NCBI GenBank assembly: GCA_036560705.1
Contig: DATBQR010000109.1
Coordinates: 1-64,000, forward strand
Source of the DNA: RBG-16-66-20 sp036560705
Lineage (GTDB): Bacteria; Pseudomonadota; Gammaproteobacteria; Burkholderiales; SG8-39
Direction of reading: 5' to 3'
DNA length: 64,000 bases
Shown here: positions 34,924 to 42,645 of the stretch, piece by piece
How the letters are laid out: each line of letters begins with the position of its first letter
Position numbering within the stretch: the first letter of the stretch is position 1
The notes under the pieces: generated by a model
What the model saw: only the letters and a program-made list of their open reading frames with translations
What the model was told of the DNA's origin: nothing
Databases searched by the model: none
Made by a program: the position numbers and the translations under genes

Positions 34924-35922
34924 GTGAACTCAAGGCCTTATGAAGACCTGACGCCGGACGCGGTGCTCGATGCGCTGGAGAGCATCGGCCTGCGCGGCGA
35001 CGGGCGCATGCTCGCGCTCAACAGCTACGAAAACCGCGTCTTCCAGATCGCCCTGGAAGACGATTCCTACGTGGTCGCCAAGTTCTACCGCCCCGGGCGC
35101 TGGAGCGACGCGCAGATCCTCGAGGACCACGCGTTCTCGCTCGACCTGTCCGGCAGGGAAATCCCCGTCGTCGCCCCGCTCGAGATCGGCGGCAGCACGC
35201 TGCACGCGTTCTCGGGATTCCGTTTCGCGGTGTTCCCGCGCCGCGGCGGCCGCTCGCCCGAACTCGAGGACGAAAAGGTCCTGGAGTGGATCGGGCGGTT
35301 CCTCGGGCGCATCCATGCCGTCGGCGGCGCCCGGCCGTTCAAGGCGCGCCCGGCGCTGAACATCGAAACCTTCGGCACCGAGCCGCGTGACTGGCTGCTT
35401 GCCTCCGGCATGGTTCCCGAGGACCTGAAGAACACCTGGGTAACCACCGTCGATCTTGCCTTGCAGGGGGCTGGAGCCTGGCTTGAAAGGATAAAAACCC
35501 GCCAACTGAGGCTGCATGGCGACTGCCACGCCGGCAACATCCTGTGGACCGAGGGCGGCAATCGCGCCGAAACGCTCGGCGGCCCGCATTTCGTCGACCT
35601 TGACGATGCGCGCATGGGCCCCGCGGTGCAGGACCTCTGGATGCTGCTCGCCGGCGACCGGCAGACCGCGACCAGGCAGCTGCGCGCCCTGCTCGAGGGC
35701 TACGAGCAGTTTCACGGCTTCAGCCGGGAAGAGCTGGGCCTCATCGAGCCGCTGCGCACGCTGCGCCTCGTCCATTACTCGTACTGGCTGGCGCGCCGCT
35801 GGGACGATCCGGCGTTTCCCGCGGCGTTTCCCTGGTTCGGCACCACGCGCTACTGGCAGGACCGTATCCTGGAACTGCGCGAACAGACGTCGGCGATGAA
35901 CGAAGAACCGTTGTCCGTATAA
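34924..35922 (+). CDS. srkA: stress response kinase A-like Ser/Thr kinase (YihE/RdoA family)
   Basis: A 332-residue aminoglycoside-phosphotransferase-fold kinase. LNSYENRVFQI (about 32-42), Lys53 (VVAKFYRPGRW), HGDCHAGNILW at 198-208 (catalytic Asp200, Mg ligand Asn205) and FVDLDDARMGPAVQDLWML match SrkA, which counters the MazEF death pathway in E. coli. Start is a GTG; TAAAAT at 34912-34917 would place the transcript start on its first base. It diverges from arsR. Confidence 0.92.
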   Translation: MNSRPYEDLTPDAVLDALESIGLRGDGRMLALNSYENRVFQIALEDDSYVVAKFYRPGRWSDAQILEDHAFSLDLSGREIPVVAPLEIGGSTLHAFSGFRFAVFPRRGGRSPELEDEKVLEWIGRFLGRIHAVGGARPFKARPALNIETFGTEPRDWLLASGMVPEDLKNTWVTTVDLALQGAGAWLERIKTRQLRLHGDCHAGNILWTEGGNRAETLGGPHFVDLDDARMGPAVQDLWMLLAGDRQTATRQLRALLEGYEQFHGFSREELGLIEPLRTLRLVHYSYWLARRWDDPAFPAAFPWFGTTRYWQDRILELREQTSAMNEEPLSV

Positions 35923-35923
35923 T
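35918..35923 (+). promoter_or_regulatory. TATAAT -10 box candidate upstream of the MFS-spermidine synthase gene
   Basis: A perfect TATAAT overlaps the srkA stop codon, 39 bases before the next start codon. No good -35 hexamer is seen at the expected distance. A CCGT/ACGG stem around it followed by seven T could also be a weak terminator. Confidence 0.35.
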
Positions 35924-35962
35924 TCACGGCTTTTTTTCGCGACACTGGGGACTCCGCAGCAC

Positions 35963-38023
35963 ATGATTCTGTTCGCCGCCACCGTATTTGCCAGCGCGTT
36001 CCTGCTGTTCCTGGTGCAGCCGATCATCGCCAAGCAGATCCTGCCCTGGTTCGGCGGCAACGCCTCGGTGTGGACCGTCTGCATGGTGTTCTTCCAGCTG
36101 GTGCTGCTCGGCGGCTACGCCTACGCCGACGCCCTCAGCCGCCGGCTCGCGCCGCGCGCGCAGGCGATCGCGCACTCGGTGCTGCTCGCCGCCAGCCTCG
36201 CCTTCCTGCCGATCCTGGCGTCGGAAGCCTGGAAGCCCGCGCCCGATACCGAGCCGGCGCTGCGCATCCTGCTCTTGCTTGCCTCGACCATCGGCCTGCC
36301 CTACTTCCTGCTCTCCACCACCGGGCCGCTGGTGCAGTCCTGGTTCGCGCGCAGTTTTCCCAGCGGCACTGTGTACCGCCTGTTCGCGCTGTCGAACCTC
36401 GCTTCGCTGATCGCGCTGGTCGCCTACCCGCCGGTCATCGAGCCCGCGTTCACGCTGCAGAGCCAGTCGTACGCCTGGAGCGCGCTCTACGCCGTGTTCG
36501 CCGTCTTATGCGCCTGTTCCGCCTGGAAAGCAGCGGGGAATCCCGTTGCGATGAAGGATTTTTCCTCGAAAAAAAACGAAGGAACGGAGCAATCCGCGCC
36601 GCGCGCTTCCGACTACGCCCTGTGGCTCGCGCTGTCGGCGCTGGGTTCGCTGATGCTGCTCGCCACCACCAGCCACATCACGCAGAACGTCGCCTCGGTG
36701 CCGCTCGTCTGGATCGTGCCGCTGGTGCTGTACCTGCTCTCCTTCATCCTCGTCTTCGACGTCACCGGCGCGCGCGGCCGCAGCGGCTGGTACTCGCGCA
36801 AGTGGGGCCTGCCGCTGCTCGGCATCCTGCTGCTGGCGATGTCCTGGACGCTGTACGACAACCTCGGCGTGATGAAGATCCGCTACGCCATCGCGCTCTA
36901 CTGCGCGGGCCTCTTCGTCGCCTGCATGTTCTGCCACGGCGAACTCGCCGCGATGCGGCCGGCGCCGCGCTACCTGACGCGCTTCTACCTGATGGTGTCC
37001 ATCGGCGGCGCCGCCGGCGGCCTGTTCGTCGGCCTCATCGCGCCGCGCGTGTTCCACATCTTCCTCGAGCTGCCGATCGCGCTCATCGCCTGCGGCGCGC
37101 TCGCCGCGCTGCTGACTTGGCGCACTGCTCGTGAGCCGGCGCCTGGCGGGCTCGCCTACGCCGTGCCGGTGGTCGCGCTCGCGGTGACCGGCGTCGTCGC
37201 CTGGCACGTCTACCAGTACGTCGCCTACATCGGCACCAACGCCATCCTGATGACGCGCAATTTCTACGGCGTGCTGCGCGTCAAGGAATACGACCGCGGC
37301 GACGACGGCAAACTCACCCGCGCGCTGGTGCACGGCGTCATCAACCACGGCTGGCAGTACGTCGACCCGGCGACGCGCGCGCAGCCGATCAGCTACTTCG
37401 GCCCGGGCTCCGGCATCGCCAAGGCGCTCGACTTCTACAACGGGCGGCCGCGGCGCGTCGGCATCATCGGCCTGGGCGTGGGCTCCTTCACCGCCTGGGG
37501 AAAAACCGGCGACTACTTCCGCATCTACGAACTCGACCCCGAGGTGGTCAAGATCGCGCGCGAGCAGTTCTGGTACCTGCCCGACGCCAAGGCGAGGATC
37601 GACGTCGTCGTCGGCGACGGGCGCCTCAACATGGAGCTCGACCCGCCGCAGAACTTCGATCTGATTTCCGTGGATGCCTTCTCCAGCGACGCCATCCCGA
37701 TCCACCTGCTCACCCGCGAGGCGCTGCAGGCCTACAGGCGACACCTCGCGCCCGGCGGCGTCATCGTCTACAACGTCACCAACCGCTTCGTGAACCTGCC
37801 GCCGCTGCTGAAGCTGGTGGCCGAGGCCGAGGGCATGAAAGTCCTACTGATGGAAGACGACCCCACGGACGAGAAGTATTCCGGCACTTCCTACGTCCTG
37901 GTGAGCGACAACCCGAATTTCCTCGCCGACCAGCGCTTCGCCGACGCCAGCGACATCGAGCCCATCAAGGGCCTGCAGACCTGGACCGACGGCTTCAACA
38001 ACCTGTTCAAGGTCGTTCGCTAG
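35963..38023 (+). CDS. fused membrane (MFS-like) and spermidine synthase-like protein
   Basis: A 686-residue protein. About 12-14 hydrophobic helices (1-430) with VQPIIAKQILPWFGGNASVWTVCMVFFQ at the start are followed by a spermidine-synthase-like Rossmann domain (about 450-660): VGIIGLGVGSFTAWGK is the SAM/decarboxy-SAM site, YELDPEVVKIA the motif II acid, DLISVDAFSSDAIP the catalytic-region segment. Such fusions are widespread but uncharacterised; polyamine synthesis is not proven. Ends overlapping the convergent SRPBCC gene by four bases (shared CTAG). Confidence 0.88.
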   Translation: MILFAATVFASAFLLFLVQPIIAKQILPWFGGNASVWTVCMVFFQLVLLGGYAYADALSRRLAPRAQAIAHSVLLAASLAFLPILASEAWKPAPDTEPALRILLLLASTIGLPYFLLSTTGPLVQSWFARSFPSGTVYRLFALSNLASLIALVAYPPVIEPAFTLQSQSYAWSALYAVFAVLCACSAWKAAGNPVAMKDFSSKKNEGTEQSAPRASDYALWLALSALGSLMLLATTSHITQNVASVPLVWIVPLVLYLLSFILVFDVTGARGRSGWYSRKWGLPLLGILLLAMSWTLYDNLGVMKIRYAIALYCAGLFVACMFCHGELAAMRPAPRYLTRFYLMVSIGGAAGGLFVGLIAPRVFHIFLELPIALIACGALAALLTWRTAREPAPGGLAYAVPVVALAVTGVVAWHVYQYVAYIGTNAILMTRNFYGVLRVKEYDRGDDGKLTRALVHGVINHGWQYVDPATRAQPISYFGPGSGIAKALDFYNGRPRRVGIIGLGVGSFTAWGKTGDYFRIYELDPEVVKIAREQFWYLPDAKARIDVVVGDGRLNMELDPPQNFDLISVDAFSSDAIPIHLLTREALQAYRRHLAPGGVIVYNVTNRFVNLPPLLKLVAEAEGMKVLLMEDDPTDEKYSGTSYVLVSDNPNFLADQRFADASDIEPIKGLQTWTDGFNNLFKVVR

Positions 38024-38466
38024 CCGGGAATCTCGACCTCGACGAGTTGCGCTAGAAGGACGAGGGATTCCTGCCAGCCGAGGTAGCAGGCCTCGGTCGG
38101 AATGGCAGCAGGTATCCCTTCCTGCACCACGCTCACCTCGGTGCCGCAGAAAACCTTCTTCAGGGATACGGTCGTCTGCATTTCTCCGGGCAGATTCGGA
38201 TCGTCGAATTTGTCCGCGTGGCGAATGCGTTCATTCGGCACCAGCTCCTGAAACTTTCCGCCGAACGAGTGGCCATGGCCCGTGGAGAAGTTCGTGAACG
38301 ACATCTTGTAGGTGCCGCCGATCTTCGCATCCAGATGGTGAACCTTCCCGGTAAAGCCGTTCGGCGGGAGCCACTTGGCCATTGCGTCAGCGTCGAGAAA
38401 CGCCCGATAGATTCTCTCAGGCGGAGCACGGAGCACACGGTGGAGCCGGACGATGTTTGTGGACAT
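38020..38466 (-). CDS. SRPBCC family protein
   Basis: A 148-residue START-like ligand-binding protein (VLRAPPERIYRAFLDADAMAKWLPPNGFTGKVHHLDAKIGGTYKMSF; GWQESLVLLAQLVEVE at the end). Similar in size to polyketide cyclase/AHSA1 members. A perfect palindrome (38497-38514) lies 30 bases upstream and may be the operator of an unlinked regulator. Confidence 0.85.
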   Translation of the reverse strand: MSTNIVRLHRVLRAPPERIYRAFLDADAMAKWLPPNGFTGKVHHLDAKIGGTYKMSFTNFSTGHGHSFGGKFQELVPNERIRHADKFDDPNLPGEMQTTVSLKKVFCGTEVSVVQEGIPAAIPTEACYLGWQESLVLLAQLVEVEIPG

Positions 38467-38496
38467 GATTGTTTCGCCTCTCGATGTGTTTGTGAT

Positions 38497-38514
38497 AACT
38501 AACGAGTATTAGTT
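38497..38514. promoter_or_regulatory. perfect inverted repeat upstream of SRPBCC gene
   Basis: AACTAA, six bases, TTAGTT; both arms match exactly. It is placed about where the promoter of the minus-strand SRPBCC gene must lie, so it is probably an operator of a TetR/MarR/ArsR-type repressor not encoded next to it. Confidence 0.5.
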
Positions 38515-38700
38515 GACTTACTAGTTGCCATTTATGATCGGTGTGCAAGAGGCCAATCACGCTCTTTTTTTCGAAAAGTCTTTTAGACGCACATCCTCAG
38601 CTCAATTAAACGAACCCGGGCAAACCACCTCGCGTCAGGATCAGTTCGGCCGTCGTCGCTGTAGCAACGCCCACCGACATAGCCTACACCTCCGGACTGG

Positions 38701-38720
38701 GTCCCCGCCTGCGCGAGGAC
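38701..38720. repeat. REP-like hairpin
   Basis: GTCCCCGC and GCGAGGAC pair with one mismatch around a CTGC loop. The flanking wording (actgg before, gacgac after) resembles the dispersed palindromic units common in proteobacterial genomes. It lies 35 bases beyond the stop of the histidine phosphatase gene and may end that transcript. No second copy is evident in this window. Confidence 0.45.
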
Positions 38721-38755
38721 GACGGAATTGTCGAGAGAACGACGGTATTTATCTT

Positions 38756-39388
38756 TTACTCCGGAAGATCATCCAGAGCGTTGTCGAGATGGGCGACGTC
38801 GGCCCAGGAGCGGACCTGCCAGCCGGTCGGCGTGAGTTCGACGCGGTTGAGGCCGGCGTTGGGAATGCCGAATTCGCGATGCGCGCTGAGCGGCAGGCCG
38901 GTGACGAAGCGGTAGAGCTTGTCCAGCACGCCGCCGTGCGTGAAGACGAGAACGCTTTGGCCTTCGTGTTCTTTGGCGATCTTTGAAATGACGGCGATGC
39001 TTCTCACGGAAAAATCCTTCAGGCTCTCGCCGGTCTGGAACGCGTAGTCGGGTTCGCGAGCTTCGAAGCGGGCGTAGTCCTCCGGGAAACGGGTCTTCAC
39101 TTCGGCGTAGGTCAGGCGCTCGAAAATTCCATAATGTCTTTCCCTCAGGCCTTTTTCCAAAAGCACTTCCAGGGAAAGCAGATTCGCGGTCGGCCGCGCC
39201 GTCTGCCGCGCGCGGGAAAGGTCGCTCGAATAGATGGCGTCGAACTTTTCCCGCGCAAGGACTTTCGCCGCCGCCGCGGCCTGCGCCAGCCCGATGACGT
39301 TCAGCGGCACGTCGAGTTGCCCCTGCACGCGGTGCTCGGCGTTCCAGGCAGTCTCGCCGTGCCGCACGACGCAAAGACGCGTGGTCAT
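38756..39388 (-). CDS. histidine phosphatase family protein (phosphoglycerate mutase-like)
   Basis: A 210-residue branch-1 histidine phosphatase. RHGETAWN at 9-16 holds the phospho-accepting His10; Glu near 84 (GLRERHYGIFERL) and FTHGGVLD (second His) complete the site. Similar to CobC/GpmB-type phosphatases, substrate unknown. ATG overlaps the upstream EamA transporter stop (ATGA). Confidence 0.9.
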   Translation of the reverse strand: MTTRLCVVRHGETAWNAEHRVQGQLDVPLNVIGLAQAAAAAKVLAREKFDAIYSSDLSRARQTARPTANLLSLEVLLEKGLRERHYGIFERLTYAEVKTRFPEDYARFEAREPDYAFQTGESLKDFSVRSIAVISKIAKEHEGQSVLVFTHGGVLDKLYRFVTGLPLSAHREFGIPNAGLNRVELTPTGWQVRSWADVAHLDNALDDLPE

Positions 39389-40290
39389 CGCCTGCCCACG
39401 CCCATCGAAGCGATGGCGCCGACGACGATGAAGGCGCCGGCGACCTGCAGCGGCGCCACTGCCTGGCCGAGGATCGCCCAGGCGAGCCCGAGCACGGCGA
39501 TGGGCTCGAAGTTGAGCACCGCCATGTTGTTGACCGCGCCCAGGCGCGGCAGCACCACGAACAGCGAAGTAATCGCGGTGCCGTAGAACACGGTCAGCAG
39601 CGCGAGCCCGATCCAGCCGGTGCCGTCCGCGGGCAGCACGAATCCGCCCGTCGCGACGCCGCCGGTAAAGGTCACCACCGCGACGACGCTCATGGTGAGA
39701 AAGCTGCGCAGGCGGCCGTCCATGGCGCCCATCCAGCGCGTGGTGAGCAGCATCGCAGCGGCGAAGGAGAGCGAGGCGCCGCTCGCCCACAACACGCCCG
39801 CGCCGATCTCCGCCCAGCGCCCGGCAAAGCCGGATAGATGCGCCCCGCTTTTCCCGAGCACATCGAGCGCCAGCGCGAGGCCGGCGAGCGCGATGGGCAT
39901 GGCGATAAGCACGCGCGGCCGCGGCCGCTCGCCGCCCGAGGCCCAGGAAAGGAGCGAGAGCGTGAGCGGATGAGTGTTGAAGGCGAGCAGCGCGAGTGCG
40001 ACGGGAATGCGCGCGACCGCCGAATACAGGCAATAGCTCTGGACGGTGAGCAGGAGGCCGACGACCAGGGCGCGGCCTTTCCTTTCCACTCTCAGGGAAA
40101 CACCGCTGAAGAGAAGCAGGGCCAGCACGAACAGCGCGGTGCCGGCGGATCGCACGACCACCGCCGTGGTCACGTTGGTGCCGTGCTCGAAGGCGACCCG
40201 CGCTGCGATATGGTTGCTGCCGAAAATCGTCGCGATGATCAGCAGCAGGACGATCCCGACCCAGCGGGGCGGCGGCTGGCCGGACGGCAC
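39385..40290 (-). CDS. DMT superfamily transporter (EamA family)
   Basis: A 301-residue permease with ten predicted helices in two EamA repeats (about 12-140 and 160-295; GAVNNMAVLNFEPIAVLGLAWAILG is the second-repeat signature). GTG start at 40290. Likely metabolite exporter, substrate unknown. Coupled by ATGA to the histidine phosphatase. It lies 59 bases after the FecR-domain gene and could share its transcript. Confidence 0.88.
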   Translation of the reverse strand: MPSGQPPPRWVGIVLLLIIATIFGSNHIAARVAFEHGTNVTTAVVVRSAGTALFVLALLLFSGVSLRVERKGRALVVGLLLTVQSYCLYSAVARIPVALALLAFNTHPLTLSLLSWASGGERPRPRVLIAMPIALAGLALALDVLGKSGAHLSGFAGRWAEIGAGVLWASGASLSFAAAMLLTTRWMGAMDGRLRSFLTMSVVAVVTFTGGVATGGFVLPADGTGWIGLALLTVFYGTAITSLFVVLPRLGAVNNMAVLNFEPIAVLGLAWAILGQAVAPLQVAGAFIVVGAIASMGVGRR

Positions 40291-40349
40291 AGGTCAGTCG
40301 GGCTTGATGTTGTTGTCTTTGATGGCCGTGCGGGTGGACCGACGCGCGG

Positions 40350-42635
40350 CTAGCGCTTGAAAGCCGCCGCGAAGGCGACGCCCGGCTGGGCGGTCGCGAA
40401 GACATTTCCCGCGACTGCGAGCCCCGCGCCTTGCGGGCCGACGAAAACGGCGGCCATATTGCCGGTCGCCGTGCCCCCGCACGTTCCGCCGCAGGTGCCG
40501 GTGAGCGACATGTTGCCAGCAACCGGGGACGCGTTGGTGAACGTGCAGCCGCTCGTGCAGCTGGTGAGCGAGTAGGTCGCCGTGCCCACCGACATGCTCA
40601 GCGGCGTGACGACCGCCAGCGTGCCCGAGGTGGCGCCGAAGCCGACGTTGAACGAGCCACCGGTGAACGTCCCGACCGTCCCGCTGGTGCTGACCGGATT
40701 CGGGCCGCCCGCGTACGAATAGAGGAAAGTGCCGCTGGTGGGCACGACGGCGCCGGCGGCGCCCAGCACGTACGGGACGCCGGTCCCCGGGCTGATCGTG
40801 ACGTTGCCCGGCGAGCCGATCACCTGCGTGCTGCCGGTCCAGCGGCCCCAGTTCATGGTGCTGCCGTCGACCAGCGCGACGCTGCCCGTCTCGACGATGG
40901 TGCCGGTGCTCAGGTTGCCGCTCGGAAACGTGACCCCGTCCCCGAAAGCGACCAGATTGCTGCCGGAGAGGGTCACCTGGTTGGAATTCAGGGTCGCCGT
41001 GTTGGCGATGCTGGGCGCCGCGTTGCCGAAGGCCAGTTGGCCGGTCGTGCCCGCGCCCGGCGGCGGGCCCGGCGTGAAGCTGGACGCGTTGAACGCGTTG
41101 AGGAACACGACCGAGCCGCCTTTAGTGCCGTCGACGCCGCCGCCCACCGCGGAGAATTCGTAGCCCACCGGCCCGGTGAGGCCCACGCTGAAGCCGCCGC
41201 TGGCCGAACCCGAGGCGCAGCCGCCGCCGGCACAGGATCCCGAGAGGGAACCGCCGAATTCGCCGCTGTTCGACGAGTTGGTCGGGCTGGCCGTGCCGCT
41301 CAGGCTGAAGCTGGCGCTGCCGAACGTGCCGACGCTGGGAAACAGCATGGAAAGAAAATACTGCACGCTGCGCGACGTGAAGTTGATCGTCATCGACGTG
41401 CTGCTTATGCTGCCCACGTTGCCGGAAGCGTCGATCGGCTTCGGGCCGCCGGCATAGGTATAGGTGGCGGTGCCGCCCAGATTGGCGATTTTCTGGTCGT
41501 TGCCGCCGGCCGCGTCGTTGATCGTGCCGAACAGCAGGGGAACGTTGGAAATGGTCCCGCTGCTGGAGACAAGGCTGAAATTGCCGGTCCAGCGGCCGTA
41601 GACGAACGTTCCTCCGTCGGACATCGCAATGGTGCCGGTATCGGTGATGCTGCCGCCGCCCAGCGAGCCGGATGGAAACACCCCGGCGGTGCCATAGCTC
41701 AGCAACTGGTTCTGGGAATTGTAGGTGGCGCCCTGGTGGTCGTCGAACACCACATCCGCGTTGGAGAAGGGGAACGGGAACGGATACACCACCACGAAGC
41801 CGGTTGCCGGCGTCAGCACGGCCGGCGTTCCCTGCGCATTCAGGTTCTGGGTGGCGACGAACTGCAGTTGCGGCAGGGCATCGGGCACGCTCCCCGGACG
41901 GCTTTCCTGCGCGGCGCCGCCGGCCGTCGCCTGCTCGCCGCCCGTGCCGCCCGGCGCGCCTTCGCTCGCGCGCTGCCGGCGGCCCTCGGGGCGGCTGGCG
42001 ACGAAACCCGGCGAGATCAGCAGCAGTTCCACCGCGCTGCGCCGGTCGTTGACGAAGAAGTTGTCGTTGGTGCCGAGCAGCTTGCGGTCCACGTCGTTCG
42101 ACACTTCGATGCGGTTGGTGCCGTGCGATTGGCCGATCACCCGCCCGTACAGCCCGTCCTTGGCGGGCGAGCCGTCGGCGTTGCGGCAGTCGCCCGCGCA
42201 CAGCGTCGCCGCGTAGTCGGTGCCGCGGATACCGACCGTGGCGGTCGGCGTCACCATCTTGTATTCCTCGTTGTGGACGCGCCCGATCAGCCCGGTGAGC
42301 GCGCGGAAACCGCCCTTGACCAGGCCGAACACCGCGCTGTCGCCGCCGTCGCCCTTGCCGGAGAAGCGGAATTCGTCGATGCGCAATTCGCTGTTCTCGC
42401 GCATCGAGACAAAGCTGTCGTCCTGGAAGCGCACCTGCAGGTTCGTTGCCGGGCCCGTCCTGAGCAGGTCCTTGTCCTGCACCGCTGCCCCGAAGGCGAG
42501 CTTGACGACCTGGCCGCCGCGCACTGCGGAAGCATCTCCCGCCGCGAGCACCACCCGGCCGATGTCGGCCGCCTCGATGCGGCCCGCCGCGGCGAGCGCG
42601 AAGGCGAGGACGAACATGCGCAGGGAGAGGGTCAT
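40350..42635 (-). CDS. FecR-domain exported protein with two tandem TbpB-like beta domains
   Basis: A 761-residue exported protein. Signal peptide 1-22 without lipobox Cys; FecR domain about 27-140 (VVLAAGDASAVRGGQ, KGGFRALTGLIG, TPTATVGIRGTDYAA); linker rich in Gly/Gln to 250; then two homologous Gly/Ser/Thr-rich beta segments, about 312-513 and 561-761. Aligned landmarks are YGRWTG 346 / WGRWTG 596, YTYAGGPKP 392 / YSYAGGPNP 639, and a closing GFSVGLTGPVGYEFSAVGG 481 / GNMAAVFVGPQGAGLAVAG 725, which resembles the handle-barrel ending of TbpB/Slam-dependent proteins. It starts 10 bases after the Slam-like gene. Confidence 0.75.
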   Translation of the reverse strand: MTLSLRMFVLAFALAAAGRIEAADIGRVVLAAGDASAVRGGQVVKLAFGAAVQDKDLLRTGPATNLQVRFQDDSFVSMRENSELRIDEFRFSGKGDGGDSAVFGLVKGGFRALTGLIGRVHNEEYKMVTPTATVGIRGTDYAATLCAGDCRNADGSPAKDGLYGRVIGQSHGTNRIEVSNDVDRKLLGTNDNFFVNDRRSAVELLLISPGFVASRPEGRRQRASEGAPGGTGGEQATAGGAAQESRPGSVPDALPQLQFVATQNLNAQGTPAVLTPATGFVVVYPFPFPFSNADVVFDDHQGATYNSQNQLLSYGTAGVFPSGSLGGGSITDTGTIAMSDGGTFVYGRWTGNFSLVSSSGTISNVPLLFGTINDAAGGNDQKIANLGGTATYTYAGGPKPIDASGNVGSISSTSMTINFTSRSVQYFLSMLFPSVGTFGSASFSLSGTASPTNSSNSGEFGGSLSGSCAGGGCASGSASGGFSVGLTGPVGYEFSAVGGGVDGTKGGSVVFLNAFNASSFTPGPPPGAGTTGQLAFGNAAPSIANTATLNSNQVTLSGSNLVAFGDGVTFPSGNLSTGTIVETGSVALVDGSTMNWGRWTGSTQVIGSPGNVTISPGTGVPYVLGAAGAVVPTSGTFLYSYAGGPNPVSTSGTVGTFTGGSFNVGFGATSGTLAVVTPLSMSVGTATYSLTSCTSGCTFTNASPVAGNMSLTGTCGGTCGGTATGNMAAVFVGPQGAGLAVAGNVFATAQPGVAFAAAFKR
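40353..41702 (-). repeat. tandem duplicated coding module in the FecR-domain protein
   Basis: Two modules of about 200 codons, 41099-41702 and 40353-40955 on the minus strand, encode related beta domains in the same landmark order with a register shift of about 250 residues. They are diverged in sequence, so the duplication is old. Confidence 0.6.
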
Positions 42636-42645
42636 GGGGAGCCCT

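Larger units (their letters stand above)
38467..38755. other. 289-base non-coding region with lower GC
   Basis: No credible gene. It contains the AACTAA/TTAGTT palindrome at 38497-38514, a 10-base palindrome TTTTCGAAAA at 38568-38577, a REP-like hairpin at 38701-38720 and repeated ACGACGG words at 38719-38754. It is the longest gene-free stretch in the window. The reading frame through it (38525-38986) has no recognisable protein. Confidence 0.6.

Noticed and set aside
38525..38986. 153-codon open frame through the 38467-38755 gap
   Set aside because: It overlaps the start of the opposite-strand phosphatase and encodes no recognisable protein; composition is atypical.
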